A stretch of 6,992 bases of DNA from assembly GCA_937883885.1 (NCBI GenBank), contig CAKZXL010000654.1:1-6992 (forward strand). The letters are read 5' to 3'. Below the pieces are notes generated by a model, which saw only the letters and a program-made list of their open reading frames with translations, searched no databases and was not told the origin of the DNA. Numbering within the stretch: position 1 is the first letter of the stretch; each line of letters opens with the position of its first letter. Source of the DNA: an uncultured Aquincola sp. GTDB taxonomy: Bacteria > Pseudomonadota > Gammaproteobacteria > Burkholderiales > Burkholderiaceae. Made by a program: the position numbers and the translations under genes. Positions 1 to 5,439 of this stretch are shown one piece after another.

Positions 1-32
1 CACGTTCATGTGCGCAAGAGACCATCGACGCC

Positions 33-791
33 ATGCTCACCGCCCAGCGCAAACAGCTCATCCTCAGCCGCCTGTCCACGCAGGGCCAGGTCGTCGCCGC
101 CGATCTGGCCGCTGAGCTGGGCATCTCGGAAGACACCATCCGCCGCGACCTGCGCGAACTGGCGCAGCTGGGCAAGCTGCAGCGGGTGCACGGCGGGGCG
201 CTGCCGGCCTCGGTCGCCACCGGCGATCTGCAGCTGCGCCAGCAGGTGTCGTCCGACGACAAAGAAGCGCTGGCGCGCTACGGCGCCGGCTTGATCCAGC
301 CCGGCCAGGTGGTCATCCTCGATGGCGGCACCACGGCCTTGCAGCTGGCGCGCCACCTGCCGCCCGACCTGCGCGCCACGGTCATCACCCACAGCCCCAA
401 CGTGGCCGTGGCGCTGGCGGCGCACCCGCGGATCGACATCCTCATGCTGGGCGGCCGGCTGTTCCGGCACTCGATGGTGAACGTGGGCGCCTCGGTGATC
501 GAGGCGGCCGCGCGCTTTCGTGCCGATCTGTTTTTCATGGGCGTCACTGGCGTGCACCCCGAAGCGGGGCTGAGCACGGGCGATGCCGAAGAAGCCGACG
601 TCAAGCGCGCGCTGCATGCACGCGCCGCGGAAACGGTGGTGCTGGCCTCCGCCGAGAAGCTGCTCAGCGCCTCGGCCTACGTCATCGCACCGATGCGTGA
701 GCTGTCGATGCTGGTGGTGCCTGCGCACACAAGCACCAAGGTGCTCACGGCCTTGCGCGCCGGCGGCGTGAAGGTGCAAAAGGCCGGCTGA
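33..791 (+). CDS. DeoR-family transcriptional repressor
   Basis: This is a 252-residue DNA-binding regulator of the DeoR/GlpR class, which usually represses sugar or polyol catabolic genes and is released by a phosphorylated sugar. The N-terminal winged helix-turn-helix spans roughly residues 4-57; the recognition helix reads SEDTIRRDLREL and is followed by the wing motif RVHGGA. The C-terminal sensor domain shows the family's motifs in order: VVILDGGTTALQLARHL (about residues 93-109), VITHSPNVAVA, LGGRLFRHS, LFFMGVTGVHPEAGLSTGD, and a final EEADVKRAL segment. Length is normal for the family. The ATG at 33 matches the usual family start (M-L-x-x-Q-R). The frame is open to the left edge, but no other start codon lies there in frame, and only a weak purine stretch (AAGAGA) precedes the ATG. 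The inducer and target genes cannot be deduced; the Mg2+ transporter downstream has its own promoter-like sequence and is not an obvious target. Confidence 0.93.
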   Translation: MLTAQRKQLILSRLSTQGQVVAADLAAELGISEDTIRRDLRELAQLGKLQRVHGGALPASVATGDLQLRQQVSSDDKEALARYGAGLIQPGQVVILDGGTTALQLARHLPPDLRATVITHSPNVAVALAAHPRIDILMLGGRLFRHSMVNVGASVIEAAARFRADLFFMGVTGVHPEAGLSTGDAEEADVKRALHARAAETVVLASAEKLLSASAYVIAPMRELSMLVVPAHTSTKVLTALRAGGVKVQKAG

Positions 792-821
792 AGGGATCTT
801 GCACGCAGCGGCCGCGCATCA

Positions 822-840
822 CCGACAGCTACCCGACAGC
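822..840 (+). repeat. Direct repeat CCGACAGC with 11-bp period
   Basis: The octamer CCGACAGC occurs at 822-829 and again at 833-840, so the copies are spaced by one helical turn (11 bp). Direct repeats with this period are typical operators of OmpR/PhoB-type response regulators, including PhoP, which controls mgtA in enterobacteria. The repeat ends 29 bases upstream of the candidate -35 hexamer. The sequence itself is not the enterobacterial PhoP box, so regulator identity is inference, and chance recurrence in GC-rich DNA is possible. Confidence 0.35.
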
Positions 841-869
841 CTGCAGCACGCTTCAGCCGCTGACCTATG

Positions 870-898
870 TTGCAGTGCCGCATGGCGCGCAGTAGAGT
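870..898 (+). promoter_or_regulatory. Candidate sigma70 promoter for mgtA
   Basis: TTGCAG (870-875) and TAGAGT (893-898) are separated by exactly 17 bases. The -35 keeps the TTG core and the -10 matches the consensus at four of six positions, including the important second A and final T. It is the best pair I found in the intergenic region. The same octamer TAGAGTGC recurs at 4018-4025 upstream of the secreted protein gene. Confidence 0.4.
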
Positions 899-927
899 GC
901 CGGCTTCCCCACTTCGGAACACCACCC

Positions 928-981
928 GTGGACAGTGACAGTTGCCCGCCCAGGCGGCACTCGTCCGGCATGGTGGCCTAG
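928..981 (+). CDS. Possible 17-residue leader peptide of mgtA
   Basis: A GTG-initiated ORF encodes M-DSDSCPPRRHSSGMVA and ends in TAG, 16 bases before the first strong hairpin of the leader. Only a weak GGA (916-918, 9 bases away) could serve as ribosome binding site. The enterobacterial MgtL leader peptide, as I recall it, is also 17 residues, begins with alternating acidic residues after Met, and continues with prolines and then arginines. Here acidic residues are at positions 2 and 4, Pro-Pro at 7-8 and Arg-Arg at 9-10. The resemblance is in pattern and position only and could be chance. The same frame is open further left (from a TTG at 799), so the start is not certain. Confidence 0.25.
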   Translation: MDSDSCPPRRHSSGMVA

Positions 982-997
982 CGCCTTCACGCGCTGC

Positions 998-1034
998 GCC
1001 GCCTTCGCCGGATCTTCATCCGGCGGAAGGCGGC
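998..1034 (+). promoter_or_regulatory. Strong hairpin in mgtA leader (stem A)
   Basis: The arm GCCGCCTTCGCCGGAT (998-1013) pairs with ATCCGGCGGAAGGCGGC (1018-1034) around a CTTC loop. All 16 bases of the left arm pair, with a single bulged base in the right arm. No T-tract follows, so it is not a classical intrinsic terminator; it could be an attenuator element, a Rho-related structure or an RNA-stability element. It starts 16 bases after the stop of the candidate leader ORF. Confidence 0.55.
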
Positions 1035-1038
1035 ACTT

Positions 1039-1072
1039 CCGGCCCAGCATTGGCTGCGGGCCGGGTCCCGCA
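1039..1072 (+). promoter_or_regulatory. Two mutually exclusive hairpins in mgtA leader (stems B and C)
   Basis: Stem B pairs CCGGCCCAGC (1039-1048) with GCT (1053-1055) and GGGCCGG (1058-1064), giving ten pairs with a two-base bulge and an ATTG loop. Stem C pairs TGCGGG (1055-1060) with CCCGCA (1067-1072) around a six-base loop. Bases 1055-1060 are needed by both, so the two cannot form together. Such alternative pairing is what attenuators and riboswitches use, though GC-rich DNA yields some of this by chance. Confidence 0.4.
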
Positions 1073-1090
1073 CTCCGCTTGTACTTGCTT

Positions 1091-1108
1091 CGACCCTTCG
1101 CAGGGTCG
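1091..1108 (+). promoter_or_regulatory. Perfect 7-bp hairpin in mgtA leader (stem D)
   Basis: CGACCCT (1091-1097) and AGGGTCG (1102-1108) form a perfect stem with a TCGC loop. It lies 45 bases upstream of the Shine-Dalgarno site and is compatible with stems A to C. No T-run follows. Confidence 0.45.
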
Positions 1109-1153
1109 GTGTAGGGCCGAGCCTGCGCCTGTGAACCACAGCGGGCGGCGGCC

Positions 1154-1160
1154 GAGGGAG
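1154..1160 (+). promoter_or_regulatory. Ribosome binding site of mgtA
   Basis: GAGGGAG lies six bases before the ATG at 1167. This strong site decides the start codon against the in-frame extension that remains open back to a TTG at 942. Confidence 0.8.
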
Positions 1161-1166
1161 CAGACC

Positions 1167-3932
1167 ATGGCCATCGCCACCCTTCAAGCGCTCTTCGCGA
1201 GCTTTGTTCGCAGCCGCGGCATCGGCCGCCACTTCCGCCGGCTGTTGATGCTGGAAAGCCTGCGCGAGGCCAGCCCCGGCCAGGCGCTGCCGCCCGCCCT
1301 GGGCCCCACGTTGGCCCGTGCCGCCACCGAGGCGCCTGCCGCGCTGCTGCAGCGCCTGGGCTCGCATGCCGATGGCCTCAGCGCCTCGCAGGCCGAGGCC
1401 ATCCGCCAACGCGTGGGCCACAACCTGGTGGAGCAGGACAAGGCGCCGCCCTGGTGGCTGCACCTGTGGCACTGCTACCGCACGCCCTTCGACCTGCTGC
1501 TCACGCTGCTGGCCGTGGTCAGCTACGTCACCGAGGACATGAAGGCCACCCTCGTCATCGGCTCGATGGTGGTGCTGTCGGTGGCCATCCGCTTCGTGCA
1601 GGAGCGGCGGTCCAACAAGGCGGCCGACCAGCTCAAGGCCATGGTCAGCAACACCGCCACGGTGCTGCGCCGCGACCTGGCCGAAGACGCGGCCGAAGAA
1701 GCGCGCATGTTCTTCGAGGTGCGGCTGCATCCGCAGCCGGCGCAGACGGTGGAGCTGCCGATTGCCGACCTGGTGCCGGGCGACGTGCTGCTGCTGTCGG
1801 CCGGCGACATGATCCCGGCCGATTGCCGGCTGCTGTCGGCCAAGGACTTGTTCGTGGCCCAGGCTGCGATGACCGGCGAATCGCTGCCGGTGGAAAAGTT
1901 CGCGGTGCACCAGGCGCTGGATACCGCCAACCCGCTGGACCTGGAGAACATCGTCTTCATGGGCACCAACGTGGTCTCGGGCTCGGCCACCGCGGTGGTG
2001 GTGGGCACCGGCGGCGCCACCTACTTCGGCGCGCTGGCCCAGCGCGCCACCGCCACCGACCGCACGCCCACGCAGTTCCAGGCCGGCGTCAACCAGGTGG
2101 CCTGGCTGCTCATCCGCTTCATGTTCGTGATGGCGCCGCTGGTGCTGTTCATCAACGGCTTCACCAAGGGCGACTGGACCGAGGCGTTCCTGTTCGCCAT
2201 GTCCATCGCCGTCGGCCTGACGCCCGAGATGCTGCCGATGATCGTCACCTCCACGCTGGCCAAGGGCGCGGTGCTGCTGTCGCGGCGCAAGGTCATCGTC
2301 AAGCGGCTGGACGCCATCCAGAACTTCGGCGCGATGGACGTGCTGTGCACCGACAAGACCGGCACGCTGACGCAGGACCGCATCTTCCTGTCGCGCCACA
2401 CCGACATCTGGGGCGAGCCTTCTGACGAAGTGCTGGAAGCCGCCTACCTCAACAGCCACTACCAGACGGGCCTGAAGAACCTGCTGGACGTGGCCGTGCT
2501 CGAGCACACCGAGGTGGACCGCGCGCTGGCGCCGGCCGCCAACTTCCGCAAGGTGGACGAGATCCCGTTCGACTTCCAGCGCCGCCGCATGTCGGTGGTG
2601 GTGGCCGAGCGTGACGACCACCACCGCCTGATCTGCAAGGGCGCGGTAGAGGAGATCCTGGCCGTGTGCAGCCAGGCCCGCCATGGCAGCGTGGACGAGC
2701 CCTTGACCGTTGAGCTGCTCGCCCGCGTGCGCCGTGTGACCGCTGCCCTGAACGACGACGGCCTGCGCGTGGTGGCCGTGGCCGCCAAGGACCTGCCGCC
2801 CACGCAGCAGACCTATGGCGTGGCCGACGAAGCGGGGCTGACGCTGATCGGCTACGTGGCCTTCCTCGATCCGCCGAAGTCTTCCACCCGGCCGGCGCTG
2901 CAGGCCCTGGCCGAGCATGGCGTGAAGGTGAAGGTGCTCACCGGCGACAACGAACGCGTCACGGCCAAGATCTGCCGCGAGGTGGGCCTGAAGGACGAGG
3001 CCACGGTGCTGGGCTCGGACGTGGAGCGCATGAGCGACGCGGAGCTGGCGCTGTCGGTCGAGTCGCATGCCATCTTCGCCAAGCTCACGCCGGCCCACAA
3101 GGAGCGCATCGTGCGGGCGCTCAAGGCCAACGGCCATGTGGTGGGCTTCATGGGTGACGGCATCAACGACGCGCCGGCCCTGCGGGCGGCGGACATCGGC
3201 ATCTCGGTGGATTCGGCGGTGGACATCGCCAAGGAGGCGGCCGACATCATCCTGCTGGAAAAGAGCCTGATGGTGCTGGAGGAGGGCGTGGTGGAAGGGC
3301 GCAAGACCTTCGCCAACATGCTCAAGTACATCAAGATGACGGCCAGCTCCAACTTCGGCAACGTGTTCTCGGTGCTGGTGGCCAGCGCCTTCATCCCGTT
3401 CCTGCCGATGCTGCCGATGCACCTGCTGGTGCAGAACCTGCTGTACGACTTCTCGCAGGTGGCCATCCCGTTCGACAACGTCGACCCCGAGCTGGTGGCC
3501 CAGCCGCAGCAGTGGAACCCGGCGGACATCGGCCGCTTCATGCTGTTCTTCGGGCCGGTGAGTTCGGTGTTCGACATCATCACCTTCATGGTGATGGCCT
3601 GGGTGTTCAAAGCCAACACGCCCGAGCACCAGACGCTGTTCCAGTCGGGCTGGTTCGTCGAAGGGCTGATGACGCAGACGCTGGTGGTGCACATGATCCG
3701 CACCCGCCGCATCCCGTTCCTGCAAAGCCGGCCGGGTGGCGCCTTGATGGCGATGACGCTGCTGATCATGGCCATCGGCATCTTCCTGCCGATGGGTCCG
3801 CTGGCGCACTACTTCAAGCTGCAGGCGCTGCCGTGGACCTACTTCCCCATCCTGGCGGCCATCCTGCTGGGCTACATGGGGCTCACGCAGGCGATGAAGG
3901 CCTTCTACAGCCGGCGCTTCGGCTGGCAGTGA
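1167..3932 (+). CDS. mgtA: Mg2+-import P-type ATPase (type IIIB, MgtA/MgtB family)
   Basis: This 921-residue inner-membrane pump uses ATP to bring Mg2+ into the cytoplasm. The N-terminus carries a basic stretch (RSRGIGRHFRRLL, about residues 15-27). The actuator domain has TGES at 236-239. The family membrane motif TPEMLPM covers about 352-358, replacing the PEGL/PEAL of other P-type pumps. The phosphorylated Asp is D396 in DKTGT. The nucleotide-binding and P domains follow with TGDNER (592-597) and GDGINDAP (663-670). The C-terminal membrane half contains KMTASSNFGNVFSVL and QNLLYDFSQVAIPFDNVD, both typical of MgtA/MgtB, then the last helices. All catalytic motifs are intact, so the protein should be active. 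The start at 1167 is set by GAGGGAG six bases upstream and the codons before it look non-conserved. Expression may be controlled by the long structured leader. MgtA and MgtB cannot be told apart here; no mgtC is present in the window. Confidence 0.96.
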   Translation: MAIATLQALFASFVRSRGIGRHFRRLLMLESLREASPGQALPPALGPTLARAATEAPAALLQRLGSHADGLSASQAEAIRQRVGHNLVEQDKAPPWWLHLWHCYRTPFDLLLTLLAVVSYVTEDMKATLVIGSMVVLSVAIRFVQERRSNKAADQLKAMVSNTATVLRRDLAEDAAEEARMFFEVRLHPQPAQTVELPIADLVPGDVLLLSAGDMIPADCRLLSAKDLFVAQAAMTGESLPVEKFAVHQALDTANPLDLENIVFMGTNVVSGSATAVVVGTGGATYFGALAQRATATDRTPTQFQAGVNQVAWLLIRFMFVMAPLVLFINGFTKGDWTEAFLFAMSIAVGLTPEMLPMIVTSTLAKGAVLLSRRKVIVKRLDAIQNFGAMDVLCTDKTGTLTQDRIFLSRHTDIWGEPSDEVLEAAYLNSHYQTGLKNLLDVAVLEHTEVDRALAPAANFRKVDEIPFDFQRRRMSVVVAERDDHHRLICKGAVEEILAVCSQARHGSVDEPLTVELLARVRRVTAALNDDGLRVVAVAAKDLPPTQQTYGVADEAGLTLIGYVAFLDPPKSSTRPALQALAEHGVKVKVLTGDNERVTAKICREVGLKDEATVLGSDVERMSDAELALSVESHAIFAKLTPAHKERIVRALKANGHVVGFMGDGINDAPALRAADIGISVDSAVDIAKEAADIILLEKSLMVLEEGVVEGRKTFANMLKYIKMTASSNFGNVFSVLVASAFIPFLPMLPMHLLVQNLLYDFSQVAIPFDNVDPELVAQPQQWNPADIGRFMLFFGPVSSVFDIITFMVMAWVFKANTPEHQTLFQSGWFVEGLMTQTLVVHMIRTRRIPFLQSRPGGALMAMTLLIMAIGIFLPMGPLAHYFKLQALPWTYFPILAAILLGYMGLTQAMKAFYSRRFGWQ

Positions 3933-3970
3933 AGGGCAGGGCGCCCCACGCACGGCGGCGCCCCTGTCCT
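3933..3970 (+). terminator. Hairpin directly after the mgtA stop codon
   Basis: AGGGCAGGGCGCC (3933-3945) pairs with GGCGCCCCTGTCCT (3957-3970), thirteen pairs including one G-T wobble and one bulged C, with an 11-base loop. It begins at the base after the TGA. No T-tract follows, so it may be an imperfect terminator or a 3'-end stabiliser. Confidence 0.4.
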
Positions 3971-4005
3971 ACAGGCGGCGGCGGGGGTGCCCGACGCGTG
4001 GGGCG
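3942..4005 (+). repeat. Perfect 10-bp inverted repeat overlapping the mgtA 3' hairpin
   Basis: CGCCCCACGC (3942-3951) is the exact reverse complement of GCGTGGGGCG (3996-4005). The left copy uses bases that also form the 3933-3970 stem, so the two structures exclude each other. The intervening 44 bases are very G-rich. Confidence 0.35.
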
Positions 4006-4017
4006 AGCCCCGGCTCC

Positions 4018-4023
4018 TAGAGT
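4018..4023 (+). promoter_or_regulatory. Candidate -10 element of the secreted protein gene
   Basis: TAGAGT sits 57 bases before the start codon and is part of an octamer (TAGAGTGC) identical to that at the mgtA promoter candidate. No convincing -35 hexamer lies 16-18 bases upstream, so this is a weak call or a promoter helped by an activator. Confidence 0.25.
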
Positions 4024-4068
4024 GCACTCAGGCCGATCGACATCGGTCGGTACCCCACAACCACTGAC

Positions 4069-4072
4069 GGAG
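4069..4072 (+). promoter_or_regulatory. Ribosome binding site of the secreted protein gene
   Basis: GGAG lies eight bases upstream of the ATG at 4081, good spacing, and fixes the start. Confidence 0.7.
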
Positions 4073-4080
4073 CAAGACAC

Positions 4081-4518
4081 ATGAACAAGCGCATCACCAG
4101 CCTCATCGCCGCCGCCGCCCTCGCCGGCACCTTCGGCATCGCCCACGCTCAGGGCTCGGCCACCGCGGTGCCCGGCACCACCAACAACCAGCTGAGCAGC
4201 GGCGCCCACGCCGACACCGCCAACGGCATGACCGCCGCCGACGGCAAGATGGACAAGAAGCACGGCAAGGCCATGCGCGAGAAGGCCGGCAAGCCCACCA
4301 CGATGAACAGCAACACCAACCCGATGGGCACGGGCACCAAGGAAAACAACGGCACCTACCAGACGAACAGCACCTCGGGCTCTTCGTCGGGCATGTCGTC
4401 CACCAAGGGCAGCACCCCGGCCATGGGCAGCACCACCAACAACAGCAACACCAACCCCCGTGGCACCGGCACGATGGAAAACAACGGCACCCAGCCGACC
4501 ACCGGTGGCACGAAGTAA
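4081..4518 (+). CDS. Small secreted/periplasmic Asn/Thr/Gly/Ser-rich protein, unknown function
   Basis: I do not recognise this 145-residue protein. It has a clear Sec signal peptide: basic start MNKR, hydrophobic core to about residue 20, and a cleavage site after AHA (residues 21-23). No lipobox cysteine is present; the protein contains no Cys at all. The mature part is low-complexity, hydrophilic and probably disordered. A short Lys-rich patch (KMDKKHGKAMREKAGK, about 56-71) is followed by Asn/Thr/Gly/Ser-rich sequence holding two nearly identical 17-residue units, at 76-92 and 121-137. The gene has its own ribosome binding site and an intrinsic terminator, so it is probably a single transcription unit rather than part of an mgtA operon. 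The signal peptide, good codon structure and flanking signals make it a real gene. A vague likeness to small Lys/Asp-repeat periplasmic proteins of Burkholderiales is only an impression. Confidence 0.87.
   Translation: MNKRITSLIAAAALAGTFGIAHAQGSATAVPGTTNNQLSSGAHADTANGMTAADGKMDKKHGKAMREKAGKPTTMNSNTNPMGTGTKENNGTYQTNSTSGSSSGMSSTKGSTPAMGSTTNNSNTNPRGTGTMENNGTQPTTGGTK
4306..4356 (+). repeat. Internal protein repeat, copy 1
   Basis: This encodes NSNTNPMGTGTKENNGT. It matches copy 2 at 4441-4491 at 15 of 17 residues; most nucleotide differences cluster around the two changed codons (Met/Arg and Lys/Met). It points to an internal duplication. Confidence 0.8.
4441..4491 (+). repeat. Internal protein repeat, copy 2
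   Basis: This encodes NSNTNPRGTGTMENNGT. The offset from copy 1 is 135 bases, a multiple of three, so the frame is preserved. The unit between the copies is Ser/Thr/Gly-rich and is not itself repeated. Confidence 0.8.
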
Positions 4519-4542
4519 TCGACTTCGCCTGACCCAGGCATG

Positions 4543-4569
4543 AAGAGCCGGCGCTTGCGCCGGCTTTTT
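4543..4569 (+). terminator. Intrinsic terminator after the secreted protein gene
   Basis: AGCCGGCG (4546-4553) and CGCCGGCT (4558-4565) form a perfect 8-bp stem with a CTTG loop, followed by four more T residues. It lies 25 bases after the TAA stop. On the minus strand the hairpin is not followed by a T-run, so it acts mainly rightward, protecting the convergent hydrolase gene from read-through. Confidence 0.88.
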
Positions 4570-4602
4570 GTCGTCTGGCCGTTCAGCCGTTGCCGGCGGC
4601 TC

Positions 4603-5439
4603 TCAGCCGTACAGCCGCTGCGGGTTGTGGTGAAGGATGTGCTGCAGCACGGCGTCGTCAGCCACACCGTCCTTCAACCACTGCAGCAGCGCATTCGCAT
4701 CGGGCACCGGCTGCACGCGCAGGTGCGGCCAGTCGCTGCCCCACAGCAGCTGCTGCGGATTGGCCTGCAGCAGGGCCTGCAGGAAGGGCAGGGCGGCCTG
4801 GCCGCTCTCGGGCGTCAGGGCCTGGCCGGGCAGGTTGCGGTAGACGCACAGCTTCACATGCACCCGGCCTTCGGCCAGCAGCTGGCGCAGCACCTGAAAG
4901 CCCGGCGCCTGCGGGCCGGCCTGCAGGTCGAAGCCGCCCATGTGGTCGATGACCACCGGCACCGGCAGCGCGCGGAGGGTGTCGGCGATGGCGGGCAGGG
5001 CGGCGGTGTCGGTCCACAGCTCGGCATGCAGGCTGGCATCGGCCAGCGCGGGCGCCAGAGCCTGCAGGTCGGCCAGGCTGGCACTGCCGGCAAAGTTGCC
5101 GCCCGCGCCGCTGCGGTGGCTGAAGCGCGCCGCGCGCACGCCGCGTGCGTGCAGGCCTTGCAGCGTGGGCAGGTCGCCGGGCCGGGTGACGATCACGCCG
5201 CGCCAGGCCGGCCGTTCGGCCAAGGTGTCCAGCAGCAGTGAAAGGTCGGTGCCGTAAGCGCTGGGGTGCACCAGCACGCCATGGCCCAGGCCCAGGCGCT
5301 GCAGCAGCGCCGCATAGTCGGCCTGCGGCGCCTCGGGTGGCGTGTAGCTGCGGTCGGCCGCCAGCGGGTAGCGGTCGTAGGGGCCGAACAGGTGGGCGTG
5401 GCAGTCCCAGCCGGTCAGCAGGGTGTCGGCCGCGGTCAT
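4603..5439 (-). CDS. Amidohydrolase-2 family hydrolase (pyrone/lactone hydrolase-like)
   Basis: This 278-residue protein belongs to the metal-dependent TIM-barrel hydrolases (COG3618 type) that include 2-pyrone-4,6-dicarboxylate hydrolase and related lactonases. The N-terminal metal motif reads WDCHAHLFGP, with His14 and His16, and continues with the family's PxxADRSYTPPEAP segment (about residues 25-38). Further expected elements are VHPSAYGTD (57-65), RGVIV, HAELWTD (138-144), the barrel His in VVIDHMGGFD (His166) and the catalytic-type Asp236 in LLWGSDWPH. The length is normal. The ATG overlaps the stop of the upstream decarboxylase-family gene as ATGA, so translation is probably coupled; the frame is open further upstream but only over that gene. 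A weak AGG lies seven bases before the ATG. The role is probably hydrolysis of a cyclic ester in aromatic or related acid catabolism; the substrate is unknown. Confidence 0.88.
   Translation of the reverse strand: MTAADTLLTGWDCHAHLFGPYDRYPLAADRSYTPPEAPQADYAALLQRLGLGHGVLVHPSAYGTDLSLLLDTLAERPAWRGVIVTRPGDLPTLQGLHARGVRAARFSHRSGAGGNFAGSASLADLQALAPALADASLHAELWTDTAALPAIADTLRALPVPVVIDHMGGFDLQAGPQAPGFQVLRQLLAEGRVHVKLCVYRNLPGQALTPESGQAALPFLQALLQANPQQLLWGSDWPHLRVQPVPDANALLQWLKDGVADDAVLQHILHHNPQRLYG

Larger units (their letters stand above)
792..1166 (+). other. 375-base intergenic region and mgtA leader
   Basis: No conventional gene fits between the regulator and the Mg2+ ATPase. From left to right the stretch holds an 11-bp-period direct repeat (822-840), a sigma70-like promoter candidate (870-898), a 17-codon small ORF (928-981), four hairpins between 998 and 1108, and a Shine-Dalgarno site (1154-1160). 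If transcription starts about 7 bases after the -10 hexamer, near 905, the untranslated leader is about 260 nt. That is long for a simple gene and similar in scale to the enterobacterial mgtA leader, as I recall it. I did not see a T-rich intrinsic terminator for the upstream regulator here. Confidence 0.6.

Noticed and set aside
785..859. 9-bp inverted repeat CGGCTGAAG / CTTCAGCCG around the regulator stop codon
   Set aside because: The loop is 57 bases and no T-tract follows, so it is probably chance; not convincing as a terminator.
942..1166. 75-codon N-terminal extension of the Mg2+ ATPase from a TTG
   Set aside because: It has no ribosome binding site and a Pro/Ala/Arg-rich non-conserved sequence that would run through the hairpins; the ATG at 1167 has a strong GAGGGAG and gives a normal length.
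905..1166. M-box (ykoK) Mg2+ riboswitch
   Set aside because: The conserved M-box segments I know were not found; the leader has hairpins but not that consensus.
1454..2425. 323-codon open frame overlapping mgtA in another plus frame
   Set aside because: The translation is Gly/Arg/His-rich without motifs; the overlapping mgtA frame is clearly the real one.
987..3953. 988-codon open frame antisense to mgtA
   Set aside because: It is the GC-skewed shadow of the mgtA codons: a His/Gln/Arg-rich translation with no domain, while the plus strand encodes a complete P-type ATPase with all motifs.
4540..5241. 233-codon plus-strand frame opposite the amidohydrolase
   Set aside because: It starts in the terminator, is Gln/Gly/Arg-rich, and is antisense to a well-supported hydrolase gene.
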